A stretch of 55,614 nt of DNA from Oscillospiraceae bacterium (GCA_015067185.1 SVMZ01000018.1:1-55614); one strand, 5' to 3'. Positions 25,811-35,213 are shown, counted from the stretch's first letter. Translations and numbers: made by a program. Notes: generated from the letters alone by a model not told the origin.

Positions 25811-26350
25811 ATGAGACTTTTTATAGCAATCAACCTGAGCGATGAAATCAAAGAATCCCTCTGTCTGACAATGAGAGAGTTGCAGGCAGAGGGCTCAAAA
25901 GGAACCTTCTCCGGGAGAGAAAACCTTCATCTGACACTTGTTTTTCTCGGAGAAGTGGAAAGAAGCAGAATTTCTGATATAAAAGCAGCAATGGAAACTG
26001 TGGCGTTTGCTCCTTTTGATATAGAGATCGGATCTCCCGGCAGATTCCGGAGGGACGAGGGGGATATTCTGTGGATCGGATTGAAGCCAAACAGCAAACT
26101 TGCGTCTATGCGGGAGTCTCTGATTAAAGAACTCAAAAAAAGGAACTTTTCCCCTGACGATAAGCCGTTCAAACCGCATCTTACCCTTGGCCGAAGAGTT
26201 GTTGGCGGAGGAAGAATCCCCGAGAACACCGCAGGCTTGCGGCAGTCCGTGACAAGTATGGAACTGATGCTGTCCGAGCGCACAAACGGAAAACTGATCT
26301 ATACACCTCTTTATTCACGTAAGGTTGACAGATCCGCACAGGAATATTAA
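25811..26350 (+). CDS. thpR: RNA 2',3'-cyclic phosphodiesterase
   Basis: A member of the 2H phosphoesterase family, which opens 2',3'-cyclic phosphates on RNA ends. The 179-residue protein has the two HxT motifs, HLTLVFLG (about 43-50) and HLTLGRR (about 126-132), symmetrically placed as in LigT/ThpR. It starts MRLFIAINL, the usual family beginning. GGGAG lies 8 bases before the ATG at 25811; a GTG at 25802 overlaps the SD. It follows secA by 26 bases. Confidence 0.9.
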   Translation: MRLFIAINLSDEIKESLCLTMRELQAEGSKGTFSGRENLHLTLVFLGEVERSRISDIKAAMETVAFAPFDIEIGSPGRFRRDEGDILWIGLKPNSKLASMRESLIKELKKRNFSPDDKPFKPHLTLGRRVVGGGRIPENTAGLRQSVTSMELMLSERTNGKLIYTPLYSRKVDRSAQEY

Positions 26351-26390
26351 AATATAATAAAATCTTTTATCTTGTTATTCTGAGGAATTT

Positions 26391-27383
26391 ATGAGGGTAA
26401 TATATAACCAGTCGACAGATCCGGCATATAACCTGGCACTGGAAGAAGTGATGCTGACAGAGTGCGATGACGATATCGCTATGCTCTGGCGCAACAGTCC
26501 GGCAGTAATCATTGGAAAAAACCAGAATGCGATTGAGGAACTGGATCTGGATTTTGTAAAACGCAACAGCGTGGCGGTCATACGCCGTATGACCGGAGGC
26601 GGAGCGGTATTCCACGATTTGGGTAATATCAATTTTACATTTATCCAGCGCTGTGGGAGCGGAGATTTCAACAACTATGATTTGTTCACAGTTCCGGTCA
26701 GAGACTATCTGCGCTCTCTCGGGGCAGAATGTGAGCTGTCCGGCAGAAATGATCTGCTGATCGATGGCATGAAAATATCGGGCAATGCCCAGACGGTCAG
26801 AAGAGGAAGAATTCTTCACCACGGAACGATGCTTTATTCTGCGGATTTGGGTCGTCTTTCCGGTGCTCTTCGGGCAAGAAATATCAAGGTGGAAAGCAAG
26901 GGGATCAAATCACACCGTTCCCGCGTGGTAAATATTTGTGAGAAAATTGAGAGAAAGATGGAGCCGGAAGAATTCCTTCTGGGGATGCTGGAATATTTTT
27001 TGAATCACCTTTCTGATGCACATTTGTCCCGGGTAACGGAAGAGGAACGGGTTGCTGCAGAAAAACTGGTGACGGAAAAGTATGGACGGTGGGAGTGGAA
27101 TTTTGGAGAATCTCCAAAGTTTCAGTTCTGCTGCGCAGCAAAGTTTGATTTTGGTGTGGTGGAAGTGAATCTCTCTGTACAGGATGGAGCCATATCCGAT
27201 TTGCGCATCTTGGGCGATTTTTTCGGAGAGAAAGAAATCGGCGAACTGGAGAAGCTGCTGACCGGAACGCGGTTTGAAACAACGGCATTGGAAGAGAAAC
27301 TGATCCTTTGTGATGTTGGAAGCTATATAGCAGGAATGGATCGTGAAACTCTTTTGACGCTGCTGATAAAACAAGAAACATGA
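26391..27383 (+). CDS. lplA: Lipoate--protein ligase
   Basis: Activates free lipoate with ATP and transfers it to lipoyl domains. The 330-residue protein has the diagnostic RRMTGGGAVFHD (about 65-76), the catalytic-lysine region MKISGNAQ (about 127-134) and a C-terminal accessory domain from about residue 245, as in E. coli LplA. GAGGA lies about 6 bases before the ATG. It lies between thpR and a GH43-like gene in a co-directional run. No lipoylated enzyme or lipoate synthase gene is in the window, which suggests salvage of external lipoate. Confidence 0.9.
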   Translation: MRVIYNQSTDPAYNLALEEVMLTECDDDIAMLWRNSPAVIIGKNQNAIEELDLDFVKRNSVAVIRRMTGGGAVFHDLGNINFTFIQRCGSGDFNNYDLFTVPVRDYLRSLGAECELSGRNDLLIDGMKISGNAQTVRRGRILHHGTMLYSADLGRLSGALRARNIKVESKGIKSHRSRVVNICEKIERKMEPEEFLLGMLEYFLNHLSDAHLSRVTEEERVAAEKLVTEKYGRWEWNFGESPKFQFCCAAKFDFGVVEVNLSVQDGAISDLRILGDFFGEKEIGELEKLLTGTRFETTALEEKLILCDVGSYIAGMDRETLLTLLIKQET

Positions 27384-27403
27384 TAAAGAAAAGGAGCGGT
27401 AAT

Positions 27404-28255
27404 ATGAAACTGAGCGATATTCATATCAGAGATCCCTTTATTCTTCTGGAGGGTGAAAAATATTACATGTATGGTACCCGCGGCGCAGAAACCTGGGGCT
27501 TCGGTTATGGTCTTGATGTGTATGTAAGCGAAGATCTTGAGGATTGGAGCGAAGCAATTGAAGTGTTCACCCCGCCGAAGGGGTTCTGGGCAGATAAAAA
27601 TTACTGGGCTCCGGAAGTACATAAATACCACGGCAGATACTATATGTTTGTCAGCTTTAAGTGTGATGCGGAATGCAGAGGAACACAGATTCTTGCTGCA
27701 GATTCTCCTATTGGTCCCTTCCTTCCCCACAGCAGCAGGCCGGTTACTCCGAGAGACTGGGAGTGTCTGGACGGCACGCTTTATGTGGATAAAAACGGTG
27801 TTCCCTACATGATTTTCTGCCATGAGTGGGTGCAGACTGTAGATGGCGAGATGTGCGCTGTACAGCTCTCGGAAGATCTTACAGAAGCTGTCGGAGAACC
27901 GATCTTTCTCTTTAAAGCTTCAGAGCCGTCCTGGGCACTGAAGGAGACCGATAAATGGGTAACAGACGGCCCGTATGTCTATTCTTCTTCAGAAAATGAA
28001 ATTATACTGATATGGGCCTCTAGTGCAAAAGACGGTTATTGTGAAGCAATTGCACGCTGCGATTCCAATGATCTGCGCGGAAACTGGAGTCATGATGAGG
28101 AGCTGCTTTTCAAAAAAGACGGCGGTCACGGAATGATTTTCAAAACCAAGGATGGCAAACTGAATTTTACTTTCCATCAGCCCAACGGAACACCTTTTGA
28201 AAGACCGAAGATTGTGGAAGTGGAAGAACGAGAAGGCAGACTTGTTGTCGTTTAA
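27404..28255 (+). CDS. GH43-like five-bladed propeller glycosidase
   Basis: A 283-residue protein that is close to a bare GH43 catalytic domain. The general-base Asp is in IRDPFIL (about residue 11), the pKa-modulating Asp in CLDGTLYVDK (about 125-134), and WAPEVHKYHGRYYMF is a typical blade. The position that usually carries the catalytic Glu in an EGP motif reads TDGPYVY, so Asp may replace Glu; such DGP variants exist in the family. There is no signal peptide, so it would act on imported oligosaccharides. Arabinosidase or xylosidase activity is the usual guess but is not supported by anything specific. AAGGAG lies 7 bases before the ATG. Confidence 0.78.
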   Translation: MKLSDIHIRDPFILLEGEKYYMYGTRGAETWGFGYGLDVYVSEDLEDWSEAIEVFTPPKGFWADKNYWAPEVHKYHGRYYMFVSFKCDAECRGTQILAADSPIGPFLPHSSRPVTPRDWECLDGTLYVDKNGVPYMIFCHEWVQTVDGEMCAVQLSEDLTEAVGEPIFLFKASEPSWALKETDKWVTDGPYVYSSSENEIILIWASSAKDGYCEAIARCDSNDLRGNWSHDEELLFKKDGGHGMIFKTKDGKLNFTFHQPNGTPFERPKIVEVEEREGRLVVV

Positions 28256-28288
28256 TAGGCGATGCCGATAATATACAGGTGATTGATG

Positions 28289-29083
28289 ATGAGACATTGG
28301 ATATGTGTGTTGGTGCTTTTTTCAGCGGTTGCAGGATTAATTTTTTCAGGCTGTACCGAAACAGGAGATTCTTCTTTGATTGGAGATTCCGAAATCATAT
28401 CGGGAACACTCTCTGAAGGGGAGTCGGAACAGGTGTCGCCGGTGCCGGAAGCCCAGATAGATTTTGAATTGCTGCAACTGATTGATCCGGCAGAGAATGA
28501 AACGACGGCTGTGATCAAAACTACCGCAGGTGAAATTACTGTTCGTTTTTTCCCAGAAGAGGCTCCCCTTGCCGTGGAGAATTTTCTGACACTGGCTGAA
28601 TCGGGATACTATAACGGTGTGATCATCCACCATGTTGTTGCTGACTTCCTGATTCAGTCGGGAGATCCCACAGGAACCGGCAGCGGCGGACAGAGTATAT
28701 ACACCGATTCCAATGATATTCCCGTTACCTTTGCAGATGAGTTTTCCCCAAATCTCCCCCATCTCTACGGAGCATTGGCCATGGCCAACAAAGGAATACC
28801 GGACAGCAACGGCAGTCAGTTTTTTATTGTAGCGCAAAAAGATGTTGGGTCGGATGCTTTGGCACAGCTTGCCGAGCTGGGATATCCGGAAAAACTGATA
28901 GAGGCTTATGCTCTGTATGGCGGTATCCCTCAGTTCGATTATAGGTATACTGTATTCGGCGCTGTTACAGAGGGAATGGATGTCGTAACGGAGATATCCC
29001 TCGCCATGACGGAAGGTGCCTCTTCAGGAAGACCCGCGCAGGATATTGTTATTGAGAGCATTGAGATCATAAAAGCGGAATGA
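28289..29083 (+). CDS. Lipoprotein cyclophilin-type peptidyl-prolyl isomerase
   Basis: A 264-residue protein. A lipoprotein signal ends at FSGC with C22, then a Ser/Glu/Pro-rich linker of about 45 residues leads to a cyclophilin domain from about 70 to the end. It contains VIKTTAGEITVRFFPEEAP, FLIQSGDPTGTG, and GALAMANKG with NGSQFFIVAQ, the classical active-site strands. The usual Phe in FHRV is replaced (IHHVVADF). An insertion of about 25 residues follows the FFIVAQ strand. It probably assists folding of exported proteins outside the membrane. The SD AGGTG favours the ATG at 28289 over two just upstream. Confidence 0.87.
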   Translation: MRHWICVLVLFSAVAGLIFSGCTETGDSSLIGDSEIISGTLSEGESEQVSPVPEAQIDFELLQLIDPAENETTAVIKTTAGEITVRFFPEEAPLAVENFLTLAESGYYNGVIIHHVVADFLIQSGDPTGTGSGGQSIYTDSNDIPVTFADEFSPNLPHLYGALAMANKGIPDSNGSQFFIVAQKDVGSDALAQLAELGYPEKLIEAYALYGGIPQFDYRYTVFGAVTEGMDVVTEISLAMTEGASSGRPAQDIVIESIEIIKAE

Positions 29084-29100
29084 AAAAAGGAGAAAAGAAA

Positions 29101-29448
29101 ATGATAACACGTTTAAAGGATTGTCCGGTACAGTTCAGAGAGAATATGCGCGGCGGAGACGGCACTGTGAAGCTGACTGAGCTGCTTGCCCCCGCAGAGC
29201 TTAACGGTCACGGAAGAATGTTCTCACTCATCACTTTGGAAAAAGGCTGTTCTATCGGTTATCACGTTCACGAGGGAGAAACCGAGACCTTCTATGTTAT
29301 AGAGGGTGATGCACTGTATAATGACAATGGTGTTGAGGTGGAAGCTTCCACCGGAGATGTGCTGCATGTAAAAAGCGGCGACGGACATGCGGTGGCAAAT
29401 CGCGGAGAAAAAACGCTGGTGCTGCTTGCATCCATAGTATACGCATAA
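29101..29448 (+). CDS. Small single-domain cupin
   Basis: A 115-residue cupin. Motif 1 is GYHVHEGETETFYVIEG (about 54-70) with the metal-binding His, His and Glu; motif 2 is VKSGDGHAVANRG (about 92-104) with the last His. AAAGGAG lies 8 bases before the ATG. It follows the cyclophilin gene by 17 bases. Substrate unknown; small cupins of this kind often bind sugars or are metal-dependent isomerases or sensors. Confidence 0.85.
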   Translation: MITRLKDCPVQFRENMRGGDGTVKLTELLAPAELNGHGRMFSLITLEKGCSIGYHVHEGETETFYVIEGDALYNDNGVEVEASTGDVLHVKSGDGHAVANRGEKTLVLLASIVYA

Positions 29449-29491
29449 ATCAAAACGGGGCGGCCTTATTATAAGGGAGTACTTACAGTAA

Positions 29492-31447
29492 ATGATACTT
29501 TCAGCTGAAAACATATATAAAAGCTTTGGTGTAAAATCGGTATTGGAAGAAGTGAATCTCTCCATTGAGGAGGGAGACAGAATTGGTCTGATTGGTGTTA
29601 ACGGATGCGGAAAATCCACATTGCTGAACATTCTCACAGGAGAAGATGATCCGGATAAAGGGACTGTTGCTCTGACCAACGGGAAAACCGTAGGATTTTT
29701 GAAGCAGAGCGGCGGATTGGAATTGGATCGCACAATCATGGAAGAACTGGAAAGCGTGTTTGGAGATGTTCGCGCGATAGAGCAGAAGATGCGGGAAACC
29801 GAGATCCGTATTGCAGCAATCGAACACAACGGAGAACTCTTTGATAAACTTTCCACCGAATACGAACAGCTGCAGAATCGCTTCGCCAGTATGGATGGAT
29901 ATATGGTCGAGGTGAAGATACAGACCGTACTCAACGGTATGGGCTTTGGTTCTTTTGCCAAAAACACCCCTATATCTACCCTCAGCGGCGGTGAGCGCAC
30001 ACGAGTTGCACTGGCCAAATTGCTGCTGGAACAGCCGGATCTGCTGATTCTGGACGAGCCTACCAACCATCTGGATTTTAAAACACTTTATTATCTGGAA
30101 GAGTTTCTGCTGGGATATAAAGGGGCTTTTTTGGTGGTTTCCCATGACCGCTATTTTCTCGATCGTGTTGTTAACTCAATTTGTGAGATTGAGTGGCATA
30201 AGCTCTATCGCTATAAAGGGAACTATTCCAAATATGTGGTGCTAAAAGAAGAAAAGCTGGCCCGGCAACAGAAAGAATATGAAGCTCAGATGGAAAAGAT
30301 TGCTGAGTTGGAAGACTATGTCCAGAGAAATATTGTAAGAGCGAGCACCTCGAACATGGCCAAAAGCCGCAGAGCGGCGCTGGAGCGCATGGAACCGATT
30401 GAAAAACCTCTTCCTCCTCCCAAACCGCCTCACTTCAACTTTGAATATGAACGGGAACCGGTCAAGGATGTCCTTCATGCGGAAGAAATCCATCTTGTCG
30501 CAGGAGAAGGGGCAACCTCTGTGGAGCTGATGAAATCACTCAGCATTGACCTGCTGCGGGGAGACAAAGTTGCAATCATCGGTTCGAACGGTGTGGGAAA
30601 ATCCACACTGCTGCACGAATTGCGGGAACCATGCAGGGAAAACGCAAATAAAGTCAAATGGGGCCGCAATGTCAAAATCGGATTTTACGATCAGCATATC
30701 ACGGGACTAAATCCAAACAACACCGTGCTGGATGAACTGTGGAACCGATATCCCCGGCTGAAAGAGCTGGATATCCGCTCTGTACTGGGCCTTGTTCGAA
30801 TCACCGGTGACAATGTGTTTAAAAAGATCGGCGTGCTTAGCGGCGGCGAAAAAGCAAAAGTGGCATTGGCTGTTCTGATGATGGAGCACCCCAATGTGCT
30901 TATTTTCGATGAACCCACCAACCACCTTGATATTTCTGCAAAAGAAGCCATTGATGCCGCGCTGGTTCGCTTTACCGGAACAATCCTCATGGTTTCTCAC
31001 GATCGCTATCTGCTTAACCGCGTACCGAACCGTATTATTGAGATGACGGGAAAGGATATTGAAATCACCGAAGGCGGCTATGAAGCCTATGTGGACAGTC
31101 ACATGCGGCAGGAAAAAACAAGCCCCATCAACGTTCAGACAAAGGATCGGTTTGAGATAGACCGCGGAGAAAAAAAGGAAGAAAAACCGAAAAGTTTGGC
31201 AGATTTTGAGACGGGGCACAGAACAAAAAAACAGCGCGCCGAACAGCAAAAACTGAAGAATGAGCTGAAAGCGGTGGAGCAGGAAATTGAGTATATAGAA
31301 AACACCATCAGCAGTCTGGAAGAACAGCTTTCACAGCCGATCGAGGATTATCGCGAAACCATCCGGCTGTGTGATGAGCTGGAAAATTACCGACAGCAGT
31401 TGGGAGAACTCTATGACCGCTGGCTGATGTTAAACGGTGAAGAATGA
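29492..31447 (+). CDS. ABC-F family ATPase
   Basis: A 651-residue protein with two ABC domains on one chain and no membrane segments, as in ABC-F translation factors that act at the ribosomal E site. Domain 1 has GVNGCGKST (about 36-44), LSGGERTRVAL and LDEPTNHLD; domain 2 has GSNGVGKST, LSGGEKAKVAL and FDEPTNHLD. The linker between them (about 240-310) is long, charged and helical, with an arm. A coiled-coil C-terminal extension (about 565-651) is present, most like the YdiF/Uup type. Antibiotic resistance is possible but not indicated. The gene ends at a strong bidirectional terminator. Confidence 0.9.
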   Translation: MILSAENIYKSFGVKSVLEEVNLSIEEGDRIGLIGVNGCGKSTLLNILTGEDDPDKGTVALTNGKTVGFLKQSGGLELDRTIMEELESVFGDVRAIEQKMRETEIRIAAIEHNGELFDKLSTEYEQLQNRFASMDGYMVEVKIQTVLNGMGFGSFAKNTPISTLSGGERTRVALAKLLLEQPDLLILDEPTNHLDFKTLYYLEEFLLGYKGAFLVVSHDRYFLDRVVNSICEIEWHKLYRYKGNYSKYVVLKEEKLARQQKEYEAQMEKIAELEDYVQRNIVRASTSNMAKSRRAALERMEPIEKPLPPPKPPHFNFEYEREPVKDVLHAEEIHLVAGEGATSVELMKSLSIDLLRGDKVAIIGSNGVGKSTLLHELREPCRENANKVKWGRNVKIGFYDQHITGLNPNNTVLDELWNRYPRLKELDIRSVLGLVRITGDNVFKKIGVLSGGEKAKVALAVLMMEHPNVLIFDEPTNHLDISAKEAIDAALVRFTGTILMVSHDRYLLNRVPNRIIEMTGKDIEITEGGYEAYVDSHMRQEKTSPINVQTKDRFEIDRGEKKEEKPKSLADFETGHRTKKQRAEQQKLKNELKAVEQEIEYIENTISSLEEQLSQPIEDYRETIRLCDELENYRQQLGELYDRWLMLNGEE

Positions 31448-31451
31448 GCAT

Positions 31452-31495
31452 AAAAAAACACCCTCGCACCACAGCTGGTGTGAGGGTGTGGGTTT
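31452..31495. terminator. Bidirectional terminator between the ABC-F and GNAT genes
   Basis: A 13-bp stem (31459-31471 with 31476-31488, one G-T pair) has seven A's on the left (T's for the minus strand) and GGGTTTT on the right. Confidence 0.85.
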
Positions 31496-31504
31496 TGCAG
31501 CAAA

Positions 31505-32143
31505 TTAAAACTCATTGACTGGGGAAGAGGAGGCAGCTTCCAGAAAAAAGGCAGGGGCTTTGCAGAAACGAAGCGCCCGGTATGCTTTTTCTGGCATATG
31601 CCGCTGCAGGATCGGCAGCGCATCGGCAAGCTCGTTTTTTCGGAAACCGATCATCGGATCGGTAATGAAAGAAAATCCAAAATCGGTATAGAGTTTGATG
31701 GCGCGAAAGCTGGATGGCTGCGTGTGCAGGAAAACAGGAAAATCGGAATCTGACAGTTCACCGAGCACCCTTGAGAGAAGTGCACGCCCGATACCGAGGT
31801 TTTCATATTCCCTTTTCACTTTGAGCCAATGAAGTGTGTTTACAGTTTGATAGGCTTTCCAGATAAAACAGGAAGCCACAGGCTGGTCATTTTGATTACG
31901 CACAAACAAACAGCGGGAGAAAAAGAGCTCTTTTTGCTCCCGATAAACGCAATCAAAATAATTATTCATATAGGAGAGCGCCTCTGCATCAGGGAAATCA
32001 AAATGCATTCGTTTCCAGATATCCAGTTCATCCCCCCTGCAAAGATCAAAATAAAAACTCTCAGGAAGCGTTGAAAAAGCAGCCTGAACTTTGTGCTCAC
32101 ACATCATAAACAGATTCAAATCGGGGATGAGTGAAACAGCCAT
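31505..32143 (-). CDS. GNAT family acetyltransferase
   Basis: A 212-residue protein. The acetyl-CoA loop is REYENLGIGRALL (about 112-124; Q/RxxGxGRA pattern), preceded by the LHWLKVKREY strand and followed by FRAIKLYTDFGF, the usual beta-5/alpha-5 region. The N-terminal 80 residues are helical and specific to this group. Substrate unknown. AAGGAG lies 8 bases before the ATG. It follows the flavodoxin-like gene on the minus strand, but a terminator lies between them. Confidence 0.8.
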   Translation of the reverse strand: MAVSLIPDLNLFMMCEHKVQAAFSTLPESFYFDLCRGDELDIWKRMHFDFPDAEALSYMNNYFDCVYREQKELFFSRCLFVRNQNDQPVASCFIWKAYQTVNTLHWLKVKREYENLGIGRALLSRVLGELSDSDFPVFLHTQPSSFRAIKLYTDFGFSFITDPMIGFRKNELADALPILQRHMPEKAYRALRFCKAPAFFLEAASSSPVNEF

Positions 32144-32173
32144 GGGAGCCTCCTTTCACAGAAACAGATAAGC

Positions 32174-32199
32174 AAAAAAGGGAGTCGAAAGACTCCCTT
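32174..32199 (-). terminator. Terminator of the flavodoxin-like gene
   Basis: On the minus strand, a 9-bp stem (32191-32199 with 32178-32186) and a 4-base loop are followed by a run of T's. It separates this gene from the GNAT gene, only 30 bases further on. Confidence 0.85.
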
Positions 32200-32220
32200 G
32201 AAGAAAACATATGCAACAGA

Positions 32221-32643
32221 TTACTGCATGAGAGAATTAACAATGTCAGAAGCCCATGCCTTAACGTTGTTGAGGTCAGCATCGGTGGGGGTGCCGGTAC
32301 CAAAAATGGAGTGCTTAACAACACACTCAAAGCTGTTCTCAATAACATTGATGCCCTTAGCAGTAAGGGTGCTCTTGAGAGACTCGAATCCGGCATTACC
32401 GGTCTTGGATGCTGCAAAGAAAGCAACATTCTTTACGCGGGCAGTGGTAAGGGTCTTGCAGAACTCAACGATGTTCTTGGCGGGAGAACCAAAGTTTTCC
32501 ATACCAATAAAGATAACCTTCTCGTTTTCGGGGGGGTATGCGGGGGGAATGCTGTCACATTTGCACTGGAGTTCAGTGGAAACAGCGTAAGCGAGCTTCT
32601 GAGCTGCGCCGTACTTGGAAAAATAGAGAACCTGCATTTTCAT
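32221..32643 (-). CDS. Flavodoxin-like protein
   Basis: A 140-residue protein with a flavodoxin-type Rossmann-like fold: MQVLYFSKYGAAQKLA is the position of the phosphate-binding loop (S/T-x-T/Y-G), VIFIGMENFGSPAKNI covers the second flavin loop and VAFFAASKTGN the third. The first loop lacks the usual string of Ser/Thr, so FMN binding is likely but altered. It may be an electron carrier or a reductase subunit. AGGAGG lies 10 bases before the ATG, and a TATAAT lies just upstream of that SD, implying a very short leader. Confidence 0.8.
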   Translation of the reverse strand: MKMQVLYFSKYGAAQKLAYAVSTELQCKCDSIPPAYPPENEKVIFIGMENFGSPAKNIVEFCKTLTTARVKNVAFFAASKTGNAGFESLKSTLTAKGINVIENSFECVVKHSIFGTGTPTDADLNNVKAWASDIVNSLMQ

Positions 32644-32854
32644 AGCTAAAAAACCTCCTAAAGATTATACGATACTAATTGTTTCATATAAATATAAAGA
32701 GTTTATTAAGTTGTTGTAAATTTCATTTTCAAATGACGAAGTGTGGTTGTTTGTATTGTTTTTATCAACTTGTATCAAAAATATTGTGCAACATTATACA
32801 TGGTTTTAATGGAAACTTTTACACAAAAATGGAAGATATAGGTTAGGATTGTTT

Positions 32855-33703
32855 GTGACGGAAAAATTATATGTAGAAGCAGCGAAGAAAAAATATATTT
32901 TGGATGTAATAAGAAAATTTGGTGCAGATGATGTGGGCGTGTGTACAATCGAAAAAATAGGCAGAATACCTTGCCGGGCAGAAAGGCTGATACCAGAAGA
33001 AGCACGCTCTCTTGTTGTTGCGGTGTTTGGCTACTACTCTGGTGATTATCCGGAAAGAAATGTAGCTAAGTATGCCATACCGGATGACTACCATGAAATT
33101 GTGCGAAACCGCCTCGAAGCAGCGGTAGAAACGTTGAAAGAGGCTTTTCCTGAAGAGAAGTTTGCGGTTTTTTGCGATGTTTCTCCCTTTTGCGAGACAC
33201 AGGCTGCGCAGCAGGCCGGGTTGGGTGTGATTGGGAAGAACGGGTTGCTGATTAACCCGAAAGTAGGCTTGTATCACTTTATCGGCGAAATAGCAACAAC
33301 TCTTTCCATAGAGCCGGACGAAGGGAAAGAGGAAAGCTGCATCGGCTGCGGAAAATGTCTGAATGCCTGCCCGACAGGGGCGGTGAAAAAAAAGGATAAG
33401 AGCATCTGTCTTTCTGCGATTACCCAGAGAAAAGGCGAACTCACCGCAGAAGAACAACGGTTGATTGCGGAAAGCGGTATGGTGTGGGGATGTGATCTCT
33501 GTATGGATATTTGCCCAATGAACCACAAAAAACTGACAGAGATTGCTGAGTTCCGCAGAAATCTGGAACCTGTTGTCACGCCGGAAAAGGTGTCGGGACT
33601 TTTGAAACAAAAAGCCTGGGGATACCGTGGAAGAGCCGTTATGGAAAGAAATCTGGCGGTTGTGAACGGTAAGAATACGGGAAACGACCCCCACGATTTG
33701 TAA
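32855..33703 (+). CDS. queG: Epoxyqueuosine reductase-like protein, short form
   Basis: A 282-residue protein that matches the cobalamin-dependent QueG core, which reduces epoxyqueuosine in tRNA. The conserved Asp (D108 in FCDVSPFCET) and GLGVIGKNGLLINPKVG (about 122-138) fit the active site. Two 4Fe-4S motifs follow: CIGCGKCLNACP (162-173) and CDLCMDICPM (213-222). It is about 100 residues shorter than E. coli QueG because the C-terminal HEAT-like tRNA-binding part is missing, so a related double-cluster reductase with another substrate remains possible. The start is GTG at 32855 with AGGA 6 bases upstream; TTG at 32849 is less likely. It is a single-gene unit. Confidence 0.75.
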   Translation: MTEKLYVEAAKKKYILDVIRKFGADDVGVCTIEKIGRIPCRAERLIPEEARSLVVAVFGYYSGDYPERNVAKYAIPDDYHEIVRNRLEAAVETLKEAFPEEKFAVFCDVSPFCETQAAQQAGLGVIGKNGLLINPKVGLYHFIGEIATTLSIEPDEGKEESCIGCGKCLNACPTGAVKKKDKSICLSAITQRKGELTAEEQRLIAESGMVWGCDLCMDICPMNHKKLTEIAEFRRNLEPVVTPEKVSGLLKQKAWGYRGRAVMERNLAVVNGKNTGNDPHDL

Positions 33704-33911
33704 AAAGTATAAATTCGGAAGAATATTTATTGTCAATAAAGAAAAAATTGATGAACAGCGATAGAAATTTCAAAAAAATGATGGCATTTTCCGTGGAAAT
33801 GTGTTATTATAATAATGTAAACAGCTTGCAACGTTAATCCTTGATTTTGTTTTGTAACGCTGTAAATAAAATTACTGCGGAGAATAACCGTCCGCGGAGA
33901 ATGGAGCGATT

Positions 33912-34232
33912 ATGAAGCTTGTACTGGCTATAGTTTCCAGCGATGACAGCAGCGCCGTGTCATCTGCACTTACTAAGGAGCGTTTTTCTGTGACAAAGCT
34001 TGCCACAACCGGTGGATTCCTTATGTCTGGAAACACCACTTTCCTGATCGGCGTTGAGGATGAAGATGTTGACCGTGTAATCGATACAGTCGGAAAACAC
34101 AGTAAAAAGCGCAAGCAGATCGTCCCGAGCACTACTTACGGCGTGGGAATGTACTCTTCTTTCCCGGTTGAAGTTACTGTTGGCGGCGGAACTATTTTTG
34201 TGCTGAATGTCGACAGATTTGAAAAAGTATAA
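33912..34232 (+). CDS. darA: Cyclic-di-AMP receptor, PII-like
   Basis: A 106-residue PII-like protein of the DarA/PstA (YaaQ) family that binds c-di-AMP. It begins KLVLAIVSSDD, followed by TKLATTGGFLMSGNTTFLIG (about 28-47), the nucleotide-binding and T-loop region, and a GGGTIFVLNVDRFEK end. The long T- and B-loop is shortened to the region KKRKQIVPSTTYG. GGAG lies 6 bases before the ATG. It stands upstream of holB and ricT, as yaaQ does in Bacillus, but with its own terminator. Confidence 0.92.
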   Translation: MKLVLAIVSSDDSSAVSSALTKERFSVTKLATTGGFLMSGNTTFLIGVEDEDVDRVIDTVGKHSKKRKQIVPSTTYGVGMYSSFPVEVTVGGGTIFVLNVDRFEKV

Positions 34233-34242
34233 AACTTTTTGC

Positions 34243-34280
34243 GTGGGCGGGAGTTCCCGCCCACATCGTTTGTATTTTAT
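34243..34280 (+). terminator. Terminator between darA and holB
   Basis: A 10-bp GC-rich stem (34243-34252 with 34255-34264), a two-base loop and an imperfect T-rich tail. It may be leaky. Confidence 0.7.
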
Positions 34281-34304
34281 TCGGTGTAAAGGCGGGATAG
34301 CGGA

Positions 34305-35213
34305 TTGAAAAGCTTAAGTGGCCGTGAATTGGCCTTGTCTCTTGCGGCACAGGAGAAAAATCATGCTATCATGATAGAAGGTGAACGCGGCTGCGGAAAG
34401 AGGACACTTGCCCGCAAAATGGCAGCGGCCATGCTTTGCAGTGCACGCACGCAGGATGGCCTCCCCTGCGGAAAATGTATTGGTTGTATGAAAGTGGAAG
34501 CGGGAACGCATCCGGATATCACCGTTATTGATAACGGCTCAAAGATGATCACGGTGGATGAGATACGGAAAATCCGAACCGCCGCAGGAATCAGACCGAA
34601 TGAAGCCGATGTCAGATTGTTTATTATATGCGATGGCCAGAATATGAATGTTCAGGCACAAAACGCCTTGCTGAAGGTACTGGAGGAACCGCCCGGCCAG
34701 GTGCGGTTTATCATCACCTGCGATAACATGAACAGATTGCTTGAAACCATTGTCTCCAGAACGGTTCCGGTGAAGATCGGCGGTTTTTCAGAAGAGAAGT
34801 GTGTCGGTATTCTGAAACAGCATTTCCCGGAGGAAGATACAGACAAACTCATGGAACTGTGCCGTATGTTTGAAGGGAACGTAGGACGCTGTGTGGAGAT
34901 ATTGGGAGATGGTGAAGACAGGCACAGTGCCGAACTGCTGAAGCTCTCCGAAGCGGCGTATATTGCCGCAGGAAAGCCATCCGGTTGGGAGCTGCTTGAA
35001 ATTCTGGCAAAGTTTGAAAAGGATAAAGATGGTTTTGTCCGCTTTTTGGAGTTTTTAAGACTCCGCTGCCGTTGTGCCGGGCAGAATATAAACACAGACA
35101 GACGGCATATAGCAATGAGTGAGGCAATAGACCGGGCGCGCAGCGATATGGAGAAGAACTTGTATTTTCCGTTGATCTTGTCTGCGTTTGCGGCCAAATT
35201 AAGAGAATGTTAA
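34305..35213 (+). CDS. holB: DNA polymerase III delta' subunit
   Basis: A clamp-loader subunit of 302 residues. The AAA+ domain has a P-loop-like GERGCGKRT (26-34) with the usual delta' deviations. The zinc module is CGKCIGC (about 55-61) plus a nearby Cys. Other landmarks are VDEIRKIR (about 83-90), NALLKVLEEPP (about 118-128) and the sensor-1/SRT region IVSRTVPVK (about 147-155). The C-terminal helical domain is compact. The start is TTG at 34305, with GGGA about 8 bases upstream. It lies between darA and ricT, in the conserved Firmicutes order, with yaaR missing. Confidence 0.9.
   Translation: MKSLSGRELALSLAAQEKNHAIMIEGERGCGKRTLARKMAAAMLCSARTQDGLPCGKCIGCMKVEAGTHPDITVIDNGSKMITVDEIRKIRTAAGIRPNEADVRLFIICDGQNMNVQAQNALLKVLEEPPGQVRFIITCDNMNRLLETIVSRTVPVKIGGFSEEKCVGILKQHFPEEDTDKLMELCRMFEGNVGRCVEILGDGEDRHSAELLKLSEAAYIAAGKPSGWELLEILAKFEKDKDGFVRFLEFLRLRCRCAGQNINTDRRHIAMSEAIDRARSDMEKNLYFPLILSAFAAKLREC

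Noticed and set aside
29492..31447. Antibiotic resistance determinant
   Set aside because: ABC-F proteins of this type are mostly housekeeping translation factors. Nothing in the linker or context points to target protection.
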